DNA of 64,000 bases from Blastomussa wellsi. Its lineage: Eukaryota; Cnidaria; Anthozoa; Scleractinia; Plerogyridae. A program made the position numbers and the translations under genes. Shown piece after piece: positions 9,830 through 21,300 of this stretch; the stretch's first letter is position 1; every line of letters begins with the position of its first letter. The stretch is taken from assembly GCA_947652115.1 (NCBI GenBank), contig OX393564.1:9453993-9517992 (forward strand). Direction: 5' to 3'. Below the pieces are notes generated by a model. The model saw only the letters and a program-made list of their open reading frames with translations, was not told where the DNA came from and did no database searches.

Positions 9830-12800
9830 TAACTCCGATTATTATTATCGTAGGAATTTTTAAACGGTACACTTTTTCAATATTATTAATGCTGCGGACA
9901 TTTCAGTTTGACCTAAACGAAGCGATTGTGTGAAAAGGTGGCAAAACCAGTGGTGCGTTGCTCACTCTGTAAGTTGAATGAAACACGTGAGAAAAGCGAG
10001 CGAGAGGAAATCTTCTTCGTAAGGGGCGGACCATTAGAAATCCCGGGAGGGGGTGCAAAAAATTTCCAATGCATGAAATTTTCTTTTAGTCAAAGTTGGC
10101 TGCAGTAATTTTTTACCCATGTGGAAGGTCAGTCTTTTCCTGCAAGTTGCAACGGGTTGTTAAGAGAACAGCGAGGTGATCAGCAAAGTCAAGGTCCTCT
10201 AGATGTGAAAACAAGTTCCATGGAATTTCTCTGGGTTTGTCTGAAGTGGGCTTTCTCATAGTACAATCGACGGTGACGAGAAGGAGGATGGGAGAGAGGA
10301 TACATCCGTCTCACACCAGACTTGACTATGAACCACTCAGAGAGAGTTTTATTATCCAGAATGACGATGAATTCGAAGTTGTCACAGAATCGTTCAATCA
10401 GGTTGACAATCTTGTCTGGGTCTCCATATGAATGCAGTATCTTCACACAATGGCCGGGTGCACGCTATCAAATGCCTTCTTAAAGTCAATGACGTTAATA
10501 AACAAAGGTGTGTTCCACTCCTGTTCGATGATGTTCCGTAGTGTAAAGTTCTGGTCAATACATCCTCTTCCTTTCCTAAATCCCGCTTTTTCCTGCCTCA
10601 GCTTACTGCCAATAGCTTCCTCTATCCTCCTTAGGAGAACCCTGTAGAACACTTTGCTAGGGACAGATAGAACAGTTATCCCTTGCCAAATGTTGCCATT
10701 TTGGAGATCCCCTTTCTTCGGTAGTTTGACTATAAGGCCTTTCATTCAGTCGGTTGGGATAGTTATCCTCGGCCCAGATGGTAGCGAAGAGGCCAGTCAG
10801 AACTTTTGTTGACGTGTCAAGGTCAGCATTTAGTATCTCAGCATAAATGGAATCCACACCAGAAGCGTTGCCATTTTTCTTCAGCATCCGAGGGTGGGAT
10901 GCTGTTAATGTCAAAGGGGAGTTGGCTGGCTCGTCTGGCTCTAGGTGGTTAAGCACCCTTGGAAGTGCTCAACCCATCTGGATGCTTGCCTTCACTCTGT
11001 TGTTAAAATATGACCATCCTTATCTTAATAAGGCCAGGCTGGTTCATGTTGTTACCACAAATGCGCCTGGTGATCTTATAGACGGCACCCATCTCGCCCC
11101 TCACAGCAGCTAGCTCAGCTTCAGCAGCCAGCTCCTCTATACAAGACCTCTTCCTTGTCCTTGCTGTTATAAGCTTTTTGGATTTTCTCCTGTAATCGTT
11201 GCTTTCTTTCATCAATCTTCTGCCATGTACCAGATATTAGCCATTCTTTTTTCTTGTTCTGCCTGTAGCCCACGACACTATTTACTGTTTCACAGTAAAT
11301 GTTTTTCCTCATATGAGCAAGCCCTAAAAAATAGGTTTAATATCGCTATGAAAATAAGTACTTTGCCTCAATTTAGAAAAAAAGAGGAAGAAATTGTTTT
11401 AAGACTTCGAAGAATTTCTCACAAAGAAAGTGGTTTTATGAATAGGGAAGGAATGAACTATGAAAGAGCTCTCTTTAATTATATGTTCGTTTTGCTTTGT
11501 TTTAAAACTTATCAATCTTGTTATTTATGACAGAAAATCCATGCAAGGACGTGCTTTCTGACTGTGCATATTACTTCAATGCAGACGAGTGCGACAGATA
11601 CCGTGATATTACCAAAAAATATTGTCTCAAGACATGTAACTATTGTGAGTAAAAGATTGTGATCTTTAGCTACCTTTCATGAATGATTTTTAAAAATTTG
11701 TAAAAATTGATTAATTATCAATAAAAAAATTGATGTAATTTACTTATTAATTTAATAATTAATTAATACTTAACCATTCAAGAATTAATAAGAAATAATT
11801 AAATTTCCATTTGATTTCTTACCTTTAGATTTTACTTCAGCCATTTCAAGCTACGAATTGAAGTAAACTTCTCGTGATGAATTTAAATATAACTGTTACT
11901 CGTGATACTGTCCAATGTCTATCAGCTAATTCTATTGCAATTTTTAACACTGCTTTCCCAAACTTTGAGAGAAACTGAAAACACCTGTCCACATTGGTTA
12001 TTTATAATTGCTGATGTACCAAGAAGTTTATATTAAGATCAAATAATGGATCAAGCGAGATGGTCAAACTGTTAGTGATTACCATAGAAAGTTACCGGGC
12101 AGCAGTGTCTTGCTCATTAGTAACGGGTATTACAAACTGGGACGACATTTGAAACCACCATACTATCAATTTATAGTTTTTTTAGTATGTTCATTTTCAA
12201 TTTTTTTTACAGGTCCAACGCATCCCCCGACAATGCTGTCACGTGAGCTCAAATTTACTATATCAATCAATCAATATGTAGTGGAGTAGGTAGGAAGTTA
12301 AGTAGCAAGAGAGAAGGCATGCCATTAGTGCATGTCGGAATGGGGTTATGTGACTCCGACTTTCGAAAAATGAAGCAACAAACGGTGGAATTGCACCTCC
12401 CACTAAATGATATATATTCTAGCTTTCCAAACACTCCGCCGAAATAAAACACCGTGTGAGCTAGGTATCTTACCTTGGAACTTTTTGACTAGAGAAAAGA
12501 CCACATTAGGACTTCAACACGGTAAAAGTAAGGAAATAAGGAACACTGTTGGTCGATACCAAGTCCAACTATTAGAATTAATATCACCTCTACACAAGCT
12601 TTAGTTGAGTTACACAAACCTTACTTTGACACTTTCTGCACACTGACTAAGCGTTCATCACCTTTTCTTGTTGTCCTGACTAATCAGCATGCAAAGACAT
12701 GTTACCCGATTGTGCTGTGTACATCAAAACTCCGTCCCAGTGCCATGGAGCTCAAGAGTTCTTTACAAAGTACTGCCCAAGCACTTGCGGATATTGTGGT

Positions 12801-15323
12801 AAGCACCAATGCCATTTATACTTTTTATGCTATTTTATCCTGTATTTCTTACTTAATTTAGCTAACACAACGTTTAATAAGTACAAATGTCGTTTTGTAT
12901 CCACTGCTGACAAAACATGAAAAGCGCATTTACATCTTGCCCTGACCGTCAGGTAAAGGAGGCCTGCTATCTTTGCATCCAATTTAACAAGTTTGTTTCA
13001 CGTTTCTTCAGCATGTGATGATATTCTTGAAGACTGTCCATCATATGTCACTGATCCAAATCAGTGTGAATCGTCCCGTTTTTTCACTGAGTACTGTAAA
13101 AAGACATGCAACATCTGTGGTAGGTACACTGACATGCTGGTTTCGATCCCCTGTTTTTGAATTCCCTTCGTTCTTCCTCTCAGCTCTTCTTTTACTTTTC
13201 TTACAACATTCTTTTTCATCCCAGCTGATAAGGTAGTTCTTTGGTTTACAATAACAAACTGTGTTTCATGTAAACTTTCTTATTAGTGTACTTATGTCTT
13301 TTAAGAATGCTTAAAACTTGGCAAGGCCAACAATTGCTAAGAAGAAATTTATTTGTAATATTTTTTGGTGTTTTCAAAGTTTATAGTAGCATGTTTTTTT
13401 TATTATTTCAACAGATATAACGGATATGCCTTCTCTATCAACTGCATCTTCAAAACCACCGTCTTCACCTAGGGTTCCATCCACTGAATTACCATCAACA
13501 GAAACTCCATCAACAAAATCCCCATCAACCACGCGTACATCAACAAAATCCCCACCAACTAAGCCTACAACGACAGAACCCCCATCAGCTAAGCCTACAT
13601 CAACAGAATCCCCATCAACTAAGCCTATGTCGACAGAATCTTCATCGGCTAAGTCTCCAGGATCTTCATTGAGTCCTCCATTTTCTTCGCCTCTAACGAC
13701 CAATAAACCTCTAGCTACCAGTATCATTCAACCGGGACCCTTGGGTAATTTTTCCATGCATTAAATGTTGGTAGAAGACATGTTAATAGTTCTAAACAAA
13801 CATCATGGCGTTTTTCATTTTTGCAATTTCAATTCCAATCGTTATCTCGATGTTCTCAGGTTGTGCAGACATCCTTCCGGAGTGTGCTTCAATAGTTGCA
13901 AATGACACAGATTCCTGCAGAAACCGTGATATGAAAGAGTACTGCCCTGAGTCTTGCAACTTGTGTGGTAATTAAGTGTAATTTGTATCGCGCTGGCACT
14001 GTAGTTGTTTCCTTGTGAACCATTTTCCAAATATGAAATATCTTGGGAACACTTGCGTTTTTTCCGTTCTAGTACTTAAGAATGATTGTAGTTTAATTTT
14101 TATTAGTGTAGTTTAGTAATGTTCATGAAAGGTTCTCCAAATGTCATGCCAGCAGTGGTAGCGAAGGCACACTGACCTTCACAGCAGGTTTCTATTGCTT
14201 TTGGGACATTATCCACGCAAGGTGCAATGAATATGTCACCGTTTATAAAAGGATTTGCTATTATCCTAATTTTGTATTTGTTCTTTATCAGTAATCAATT
14301 TTTCCATCCCTATTCTACCCATGCTGGAGCAACCATAGGCGCAGTAAATTTTCATTTGACACAATAACATTGTCATAACAGTAGTTTGCATTTTGTATTA
14401 CCAGATGTAGATTCACGGTGTGAAGATAAGATGCCAGAGGACTGTTCCTCTCTCATAGCAAGAGACAAAGAATACTGCAAAACGAAGCCAGTATTTATGA
14501 GGGAAAACTGTGCAAGAACTTGCGAATACTGTGGTATGATAAATGCCGCTTTAATGGCCTCAAAATTAGGACTAAGTTCTTTCGCCCATACGAGAAATGC
14601 TCCTAGAACATAAATAGATCGAAATCAAGCGAATATTTTAAGGAAGAGGGTGACCGTAAATAGTTTTTGTCAATTTTTCCAAATAACAAGGACAGAACTT
14701 GAAAAAGTAAGCCTAAAATTTTCAAGTTGAGATCTAAAGTTCCTGATAGTATCACAGTGATATCACTCCATATTCAGCTTCAGTGCACTGGTATAGTAAT
14801 TTTATTAAAACCTGACCACTATTTGTAGGTGTCCAGTGGTGTAAACACGTTTTTAGGCTGTTGAATTTTTGAAGCTGTACTCATGACAGTGTCCCTTTTT
14901 AATAACCACCTTATCACTGCGTAAGGCTCTAACTAGCAGTTCTGTTTGGTTCTTTGCGTGCGCTGTGATTGACTACATGTCCTGTACATACTTGTGATAC
15001 GTGTTAACCACTAACTAGAACGTGTAGTATGGTCAGCCTGACATTAATCAGGGAAACAAATACCATTTCATAGACGACATGTCATGTTAATTGACTGAGT
15101 TCGTGGTTACTAGGCAACATTGGACACAAAACTGGTACTCGTGTTTGTATTGCCTGGATAAAGATTCGGAAACCATTTTAGTGTTCCATGACGCTACTAG
15201 AGAAAGTTTAACAAAAATTAAGCACAGCCTTATACTTTGGCAATTTTAATTTGTGCCGCGAAATCAAGTACGTCATACAAGATTGCTTTTTCTTCGATTT
15301 AATTTCCAAATTAAACAATAATA

Positions 15324-15359
<36 letters not shown>

Positions 15360-18300
15360 TTAAGATATTAAAATGCTCCCATTTACAGGTTGTCAAGATC
15401 TCTTGCCAATGTGCGCTTCATTTGTTGCAACTAACAAGGACTTTTGCGAAGCTAATCCAATGTTTATGAAAACAAACTGCCCCAAGTCTTGCAACCTCTG
15501 CCTCAGTAAGCAAAAATTTAATTATTATATTTCTAATCGTTTCGTTATTATGATAATTTATTACTTTCTGTCCTGAAAATAATCATTATTAATATACTGA
15601 GCTAAAAAGGCCAGGGCGATTTGAATTTCAGTTTCTGCCGTATATTATAATTGCACTCAACAAGCTTGACACATCTATGCTAAACATTTTTAGTTTCATC
15701 ACTGTAAAATAAAATGTTGGCTGCTAAAGTGCTTGTATGCGTGCTTTCTTTTGTAAACAACTGTTTGATGTTTCAGTGCTTACGCGAAGAATTTTTTTAC
15801 GATATTTTTATTGTCACAGAGAAACTGAAACGAAAAAACTGCTGCGTGGGACACTAACGTGTGTTTGTAGTGTATTGGACAGCGGTTGTACATGTAAAAG
15901 ATTACATCCGGGATAGTCCGAGAGCGGGACTGTGTGTACTGTTGTGTTTAGCCTTCATGGCTGCATTTGTGGCTTTCTTTTACGATTCGACAATATAATG
16001 TTTCGGCTGAAACATTAAGAACCTGTAAGAAGGATAAGCCCTAATCTTGTAGGCGGTTTCCAGTTATTTTACTGCACCGAAGCTCTCTATAAGCCGTGCG
16101 CCGGTCAATTTATCATAGATAATAGTTGAGCCACAACTAAGAAACTCTTGGTGCTGTTGTTAACAATTTTTGGAGAAATTCTCTTATGTAACTTTCAAGT
16201 TATTTGGGACACTAACCTGTGTTTGTAGTGTATTGGACAGCGGTTGTACATGTAAAAGGTTACATCCGGGATAGTCCGAGAGCGGGAATAGAGTGTTGAG
16301 AGCATGTACTGTGTGTACTGTTGTGTTTAGCCTTCGTGGCTGCATTTGTGGCTTTCTTTTACGATTCGACACTATAGTGTTTCGGCTGAAACATTAAATC
16401 AATTAAGTAAAGTCGCCATGTAACTGTCAAACGTCTACAGGAAAATACAGAGAAAAACTACAAAATAGCTGAAATGTTAAATTCTTTCTGTTTCAGATGG
16501 TAACGGTAATGGTAATGGTTATGTAAAGCCACCAGCAACGAATGGTAAGAAATAGTAAGTAAAGCATTGTGAACATACTCCAATGTAAGGGAATCTAAAC
16601 CGATGGGATATCTCTGATCTCAAACACCCAAATGTTCTATACTGTATGTTATAGTCCTCTGATGACACCGATTAATGACTATTATGCTATTAATTTTATA
16701 ACTAATAGGCCATTTCCGGTTTACCCTTTGCCCCTGTTCCAAAACACTTGCTGCAAATCATTTCATTTGAAATTGAATTTGATTTGCATTAACGCGCAGG
16801 CGAAACACATTTTCGCAAGAAGACCCGTTTTGACACCAATGTAAAAGGTACCTCTGCATGGGAAATGAAGCGTGCATTTATCATCCATCAGTTATTACCG
16901 GTATTCGTCAGTTTTGCTTTTTGTTTATAGGTTGTGTAGATAAGAGGACAAAATGCAAAAAGTATGCCAGCATGAAGAATTACTGCTCTTATCAAGCTTC
17001 ATTCATGAGAAAAAACTGTCCAAAATCATGTCAGTTCTGCGAGAAGGTAAAGATTTATCCCACCGAGCAATGTGTCGTCCATAACGCCAGTGACATTAAT
17101 TATTTATGTAAAATGCGTGAATTAATTTCAATGGAACCTTTACAAGCAGCCAGCGCTCTTTGGCGGCCTTGTTTTTCCTCACAAAACATGCAACAATCCA
17201 TACAGTCAACGCTGTCTAGACGGAAGCCATGTGGACCTGCTCGAACTGTCCGTCCTCAGTAGAGAGGCCTCCGGCATGTAGAGAGTTCAGATACAATAAA
17301 TTGACTTAAACGGTGTACAGGGACCAAAAACAGTTCTCCATCTTATAGAGGTGTCCATCTTACAAATGAGTCAGCGAGGAGAGTGTTGACTGTTCATTTT
17401 AGTTCTGCAAGAGCTGTTAATTCTACCACAGGGTTGCAGTTTTGGCGGATTTGAACTTTATCATTTGTCACGTTCTGAGTTACCATATTGGCATAGCTGT
17501 TTTATAATACAATTACTACCTTTTTCTTTAGTTCCTGATGCTGTCGACAAGTTAAATTCCCACAGAACTGGTCATATTAGTATCGCTCAATTTTCGACAT
17601 GGCGTACAGTCGACTGTCTCTTAACGGACGCACCTGTAAGAAGGATAAGCCCTAATCTTGTAGGCGGTTTCCAGTTATTTTACTGCATCTAAGCTCTCTA
17701 CAAGCCGTGCGCCGGTCAATTTATCACAGATAATAGTTGAGCCACAACTAAGAAACTCTTGGTGCTGTTGTTAATAATTTTTGGAGAAATTCTCCTATGT
17801 AACTTTCAAGTTATTTTCCAAGATAATGCCTTAGTGGAGATGAGATAAAAACTGCTGAAGTTTACAGTATTTCATTTAATTTCTGCAATGAAATCTTGCA
17901 CGATTTTAGCCATAAAATGAATTTCTAGGTATCTATAAAAAATTCGAGATAACCCAATTCTCCCAAAATTCGCTTCCTATGATAGGCACAATGACAGTTT
18001 TGTTGAGAGTTGTTCTGACAATGTTTGATTTTGACTAGTTTGGATTAGAATGCGAGCTCGAGATTTTTAGTTTTGTTGAGAGTTGTTCTGACAATGTTTT
18101 ATTTTGACTAGTTTGGATTAGAATGCGAGCTCGAGGTTTTTATCCCAAGTTTCGGGCTTAGATCTTCCCAGCAATTCCAGATATGCATTTTGGAAGAATC
18201 AGATGACTTCAGATTTTACAGCTGCACGAGTGTTTAAATGAACCGCAGTTCACAGCAGATGTGTACCAGCTTGTTTAGATAACACGATGTACTGTCCAAA

Positions 18301-21300
18301 CATGATGTCATAGTCTTGTCGCCATGTAGACAGCTGTGATAACAGCAGATGCCTATGTAGACAGAAAACTGTTTTTCACGTTATATACTTTCAACTGGGA
18401 GACGGCAAATTGTGACTTATAAGTATAACCGCCGAGTTTTTATCCATTCTTATGAGTGTTCCATTAAGTGACTGAAGAGGTTTATTATCTATGCGATACC
18501 GTGGTCTACACAAACAATGTTCAGCAAATCTTATATTTCCCTTCTCTTTCTGCAATTCTTCGCCGTGAGAGCTTGTCGTTCTTGTCCGAAGGTATGCTAT
18601 TTTTGGATAGGTCTTTTTTTAATTTACTGAGTAAAATGGTGCAAAATGGTTATGTATCGACTTCTCTTGCACGGAATCTACAGATACCAGCTGACGGCTT
18701 CCTCAACCTTTCTACAATATATTTTTCGCTAAAAAATGACGGGTACCTGAACGGGTGGTAATCGGCCTCTCGGATGATTTTTAGAATAACTTATCAAGTT
18801 GAGATAAGTGACGTTGGTCTGGATATCAGACATGATAGAGCTTGATCATTGTTTCATCCAGTTTCTGCTTATTGAACTCTTCCAACTTTGTAACAGTACT
18901 CTTTCTCGGTTTTGGTTTTTATTGTTTGATATGTAGGAAAAAATCCACTTATCAGAAAATCTACCTTCCAAAACGTTATAGGTGCCCAACGATTATTTCA
19001 GCTACGCATTTTCTAACGGCGTGTACTAAAATCAACAACACCCCGGAACACGGACCACCAAAAGTACCGTCAAATGCGCATAAATTTATAAACAAATATA
19101 AACAAGTATATAAAAAAGTAAAATTCCGGTGTTCCTGGTTTTAGTACATTCCTTTTCTAACGACTGAATAAAGTGTAATACGCGCATAGGCCCAAATGAT
19201 TTATTTTCACTTATTAGCATTAGATTTCTCTTTTAAAGACTTAGTTAAACCCTAACAATTTTGTGGCACAGTACTTCATCGGTTATTAGGCGTAAAATAA
19301 AAATGCTAAGGCATAATCGCTCCATCTAAGCCTGTTTTTGCGCCTTTTCGTAGGAGTACAACCTTGCTATCAAAACGGAATGGGACGGCGCACAAATTAG
19401 CCATGCCCCAATCACGTTCCAAATCAGTGCCCAGGACTCTCGTGTCGTACTCATTTCAGTTAGTGGACCATTCTTTGATGACCCAGGCCCTCCACCGTGC
19501 GCGGTCGGGAGCGCTTGTGATGGATTGTGGGATTATGAAGGTAATTAAGGCTGTCGATTTGCCCCACCCAGTTCGGTGTCCATTGACATTCGGTTATAGC
19601 TAAACATCCCTGTAAAACTGGCTGTCTATTTTTTACCTCATCCATAACATCAATGACTGTAAGTGTTCAGTTGCACAAAGAACCCAGACGAAGGAGACCC
19701 AGGGCCAGTTAATGGGGGTGAGGGAGGAGAGTCAATTAGGCGAATTTTCTTTCGTTTATTTTACTGCTGCCCCTGGGTTTCCAAGGATGAGACGTAACGA
19801 ACAAACTACCGCTCACCTAATGGAAAAATAAATTGCAAATTTGTCCTGACATTTACTTTTAGAAAACAACTTTTTTGGGGAATATTAACAAGGTGATGAC
19901 AAAATTATTGTCTGCGTGGCAGGCGTAAAAGGGGGAAAAACGCGGAAGGGAGACACCTCTTCTTCTATAAACGGCAGACTGATCTTGATGACGAAAGCGA
20001 CGAAAAATAAACAAGATAGATAAAACAGCTAATATATTTCAAATTAGCTGTTTTATCTATCTTGCTTATTCTTCGTGGATTTCGCCGTCAGGATCAGTCT
20101 GCCGTTTATAGCTTGCTTTGTGAATAATTTACTGATCCAGGTCTACAAGTGATCCGGCACTTCTCATCGGTTTGTTGCAGTAGTCTTGCAGATTTCTATT
20201 TGTTAATACATTTAAACAAATTTAGAGCTACCGAAAATTTAATATACCTTGGATAGGGAGAAAAATTGGGGACCATGCGACTATAGCAGTTCTACCGTTG
20301 AACAAAAGAGTGAGCTTTTATGTTGGTACATACTGGTAGAACATTGATTCATTACCGTTATGTTATACTAATAGAATATTGACGCCACACCGATACTTGT
20401 ATTTCAGTTGCTGAGGTGTTTTTCCTTGGAAAGCATGAGAAATACCTTGAGATTGAGTTAAGCCCGTAAGTCTTTACTTACTTAACTAGTAAACTGTTTT
20501 ACACACTGAATTAACGTATTTTGTTATGTAATTTCTTATTTTATAAAATATTTATTACAAGGTCTCATTTCCTGATGTAGTGTTCTTCAAAGGAGCATTT
20601 TGAAGCATTTAGCCTAAATCATATTTCCAAAAGAACATAGAAATTTCAGCCGTATTGTGGATAACTTTTATGTATAAGTTTAAGACTGCGTTCGAGCCTA
20701 GAGGCCCGTAACGCCGGAACTTAATTACCTCGGTTCATAAGGTTTCATTCCCTAATGCAGTGTTCTTTAAAGGAGCATTTAACCTAAATTTTTCAAACTC
20801 GTCGTTTGCAATCTGTCTCAATCTTTCCCATTCTCAACTATCCTTGTTCTTTTTTGGTTTATAATTTAGTGTCACCTCTTTGGAGTTTTTCTTCCTTTGT
20901 AAGCTATCATTCAACCTCGTTCTCAGGGTCTCCCATCTTCACGCCCTCCTCTCTCGCTCTCGCCACTGTGCCTCCCTCCCTAATATATGTAGCAGGGCAT
21001 AAACTTTCTAACTTAGGCTTCTCGTATGCATACTAACAATTCAAACTGTCTAATTAGTGTTCCAAAGAAACGTTTTCCAAGTCAGACTGAAGGAATTCCC
21101 TCTTTATAATTGGATTATCGAACAACGCAAGCGGAGCGACAAAGCGCGCCGCGAGCATGAGATCGAGCCAATTGCCGACCGGTCAACCGAGGTGGGGAAA
21201 GGGGCTTTTCAATAACCTTGATCCAGGCCGCATGGCTTGTTTTTATCATTGCTGTTGATCTTTTTTCCCCCTCTCTTCCTTTTTGTTAGTTTGTTTTTTT

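Larger units (their letters stand above)
5127..11533. other. Intron 1 of the ShK gene, repeat-filled
   Basis: 6.4 kb without a recognised coding exon. It holds a degenerate GAGTTCGATT repeat tract, a hAT-like element with a nested Penelope terminal repeat, a hammerhead-like motif at 8018-8064, a T-rich run near 8733-8749, a foldback at 9710-9813 and a minus-strand LINE fragment. I looked for further cysteine-patterned phase 1-1 exons and saw none. Confidence 0.55.
17047..19353. other. Intron between ShK 7 and the UPF0462 domain
   Basis: 2.3 kb. It holds unit B copy 2 and a 73-bp tandem duplication (17996-18141). I see no alternative first exon with an ATG followed by a phase-0 donor that I would call for a separate UPF0462 gene, although a very short one could escape notice. 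Confidence 0.5.

Noticed and set aside
13374..13727. 117-codon minus-strand frame rich in Val/Asp/Gly
   Set aside because: It is the antisense shadow of the Ser/Thr/Pro-rich ShK-gene exon 13415-13744; its repetitive composition follows from that repeat.
16858..17262. Reading the seventh ShK exon through to the stop at 17262 as the normal C-terminus
   Set aside because: The tail after C-E-K does not resemble ShK or any domain, and a good donor (GTAAAG) lies exactly at the end of the module. Kept only as a possible isoform.
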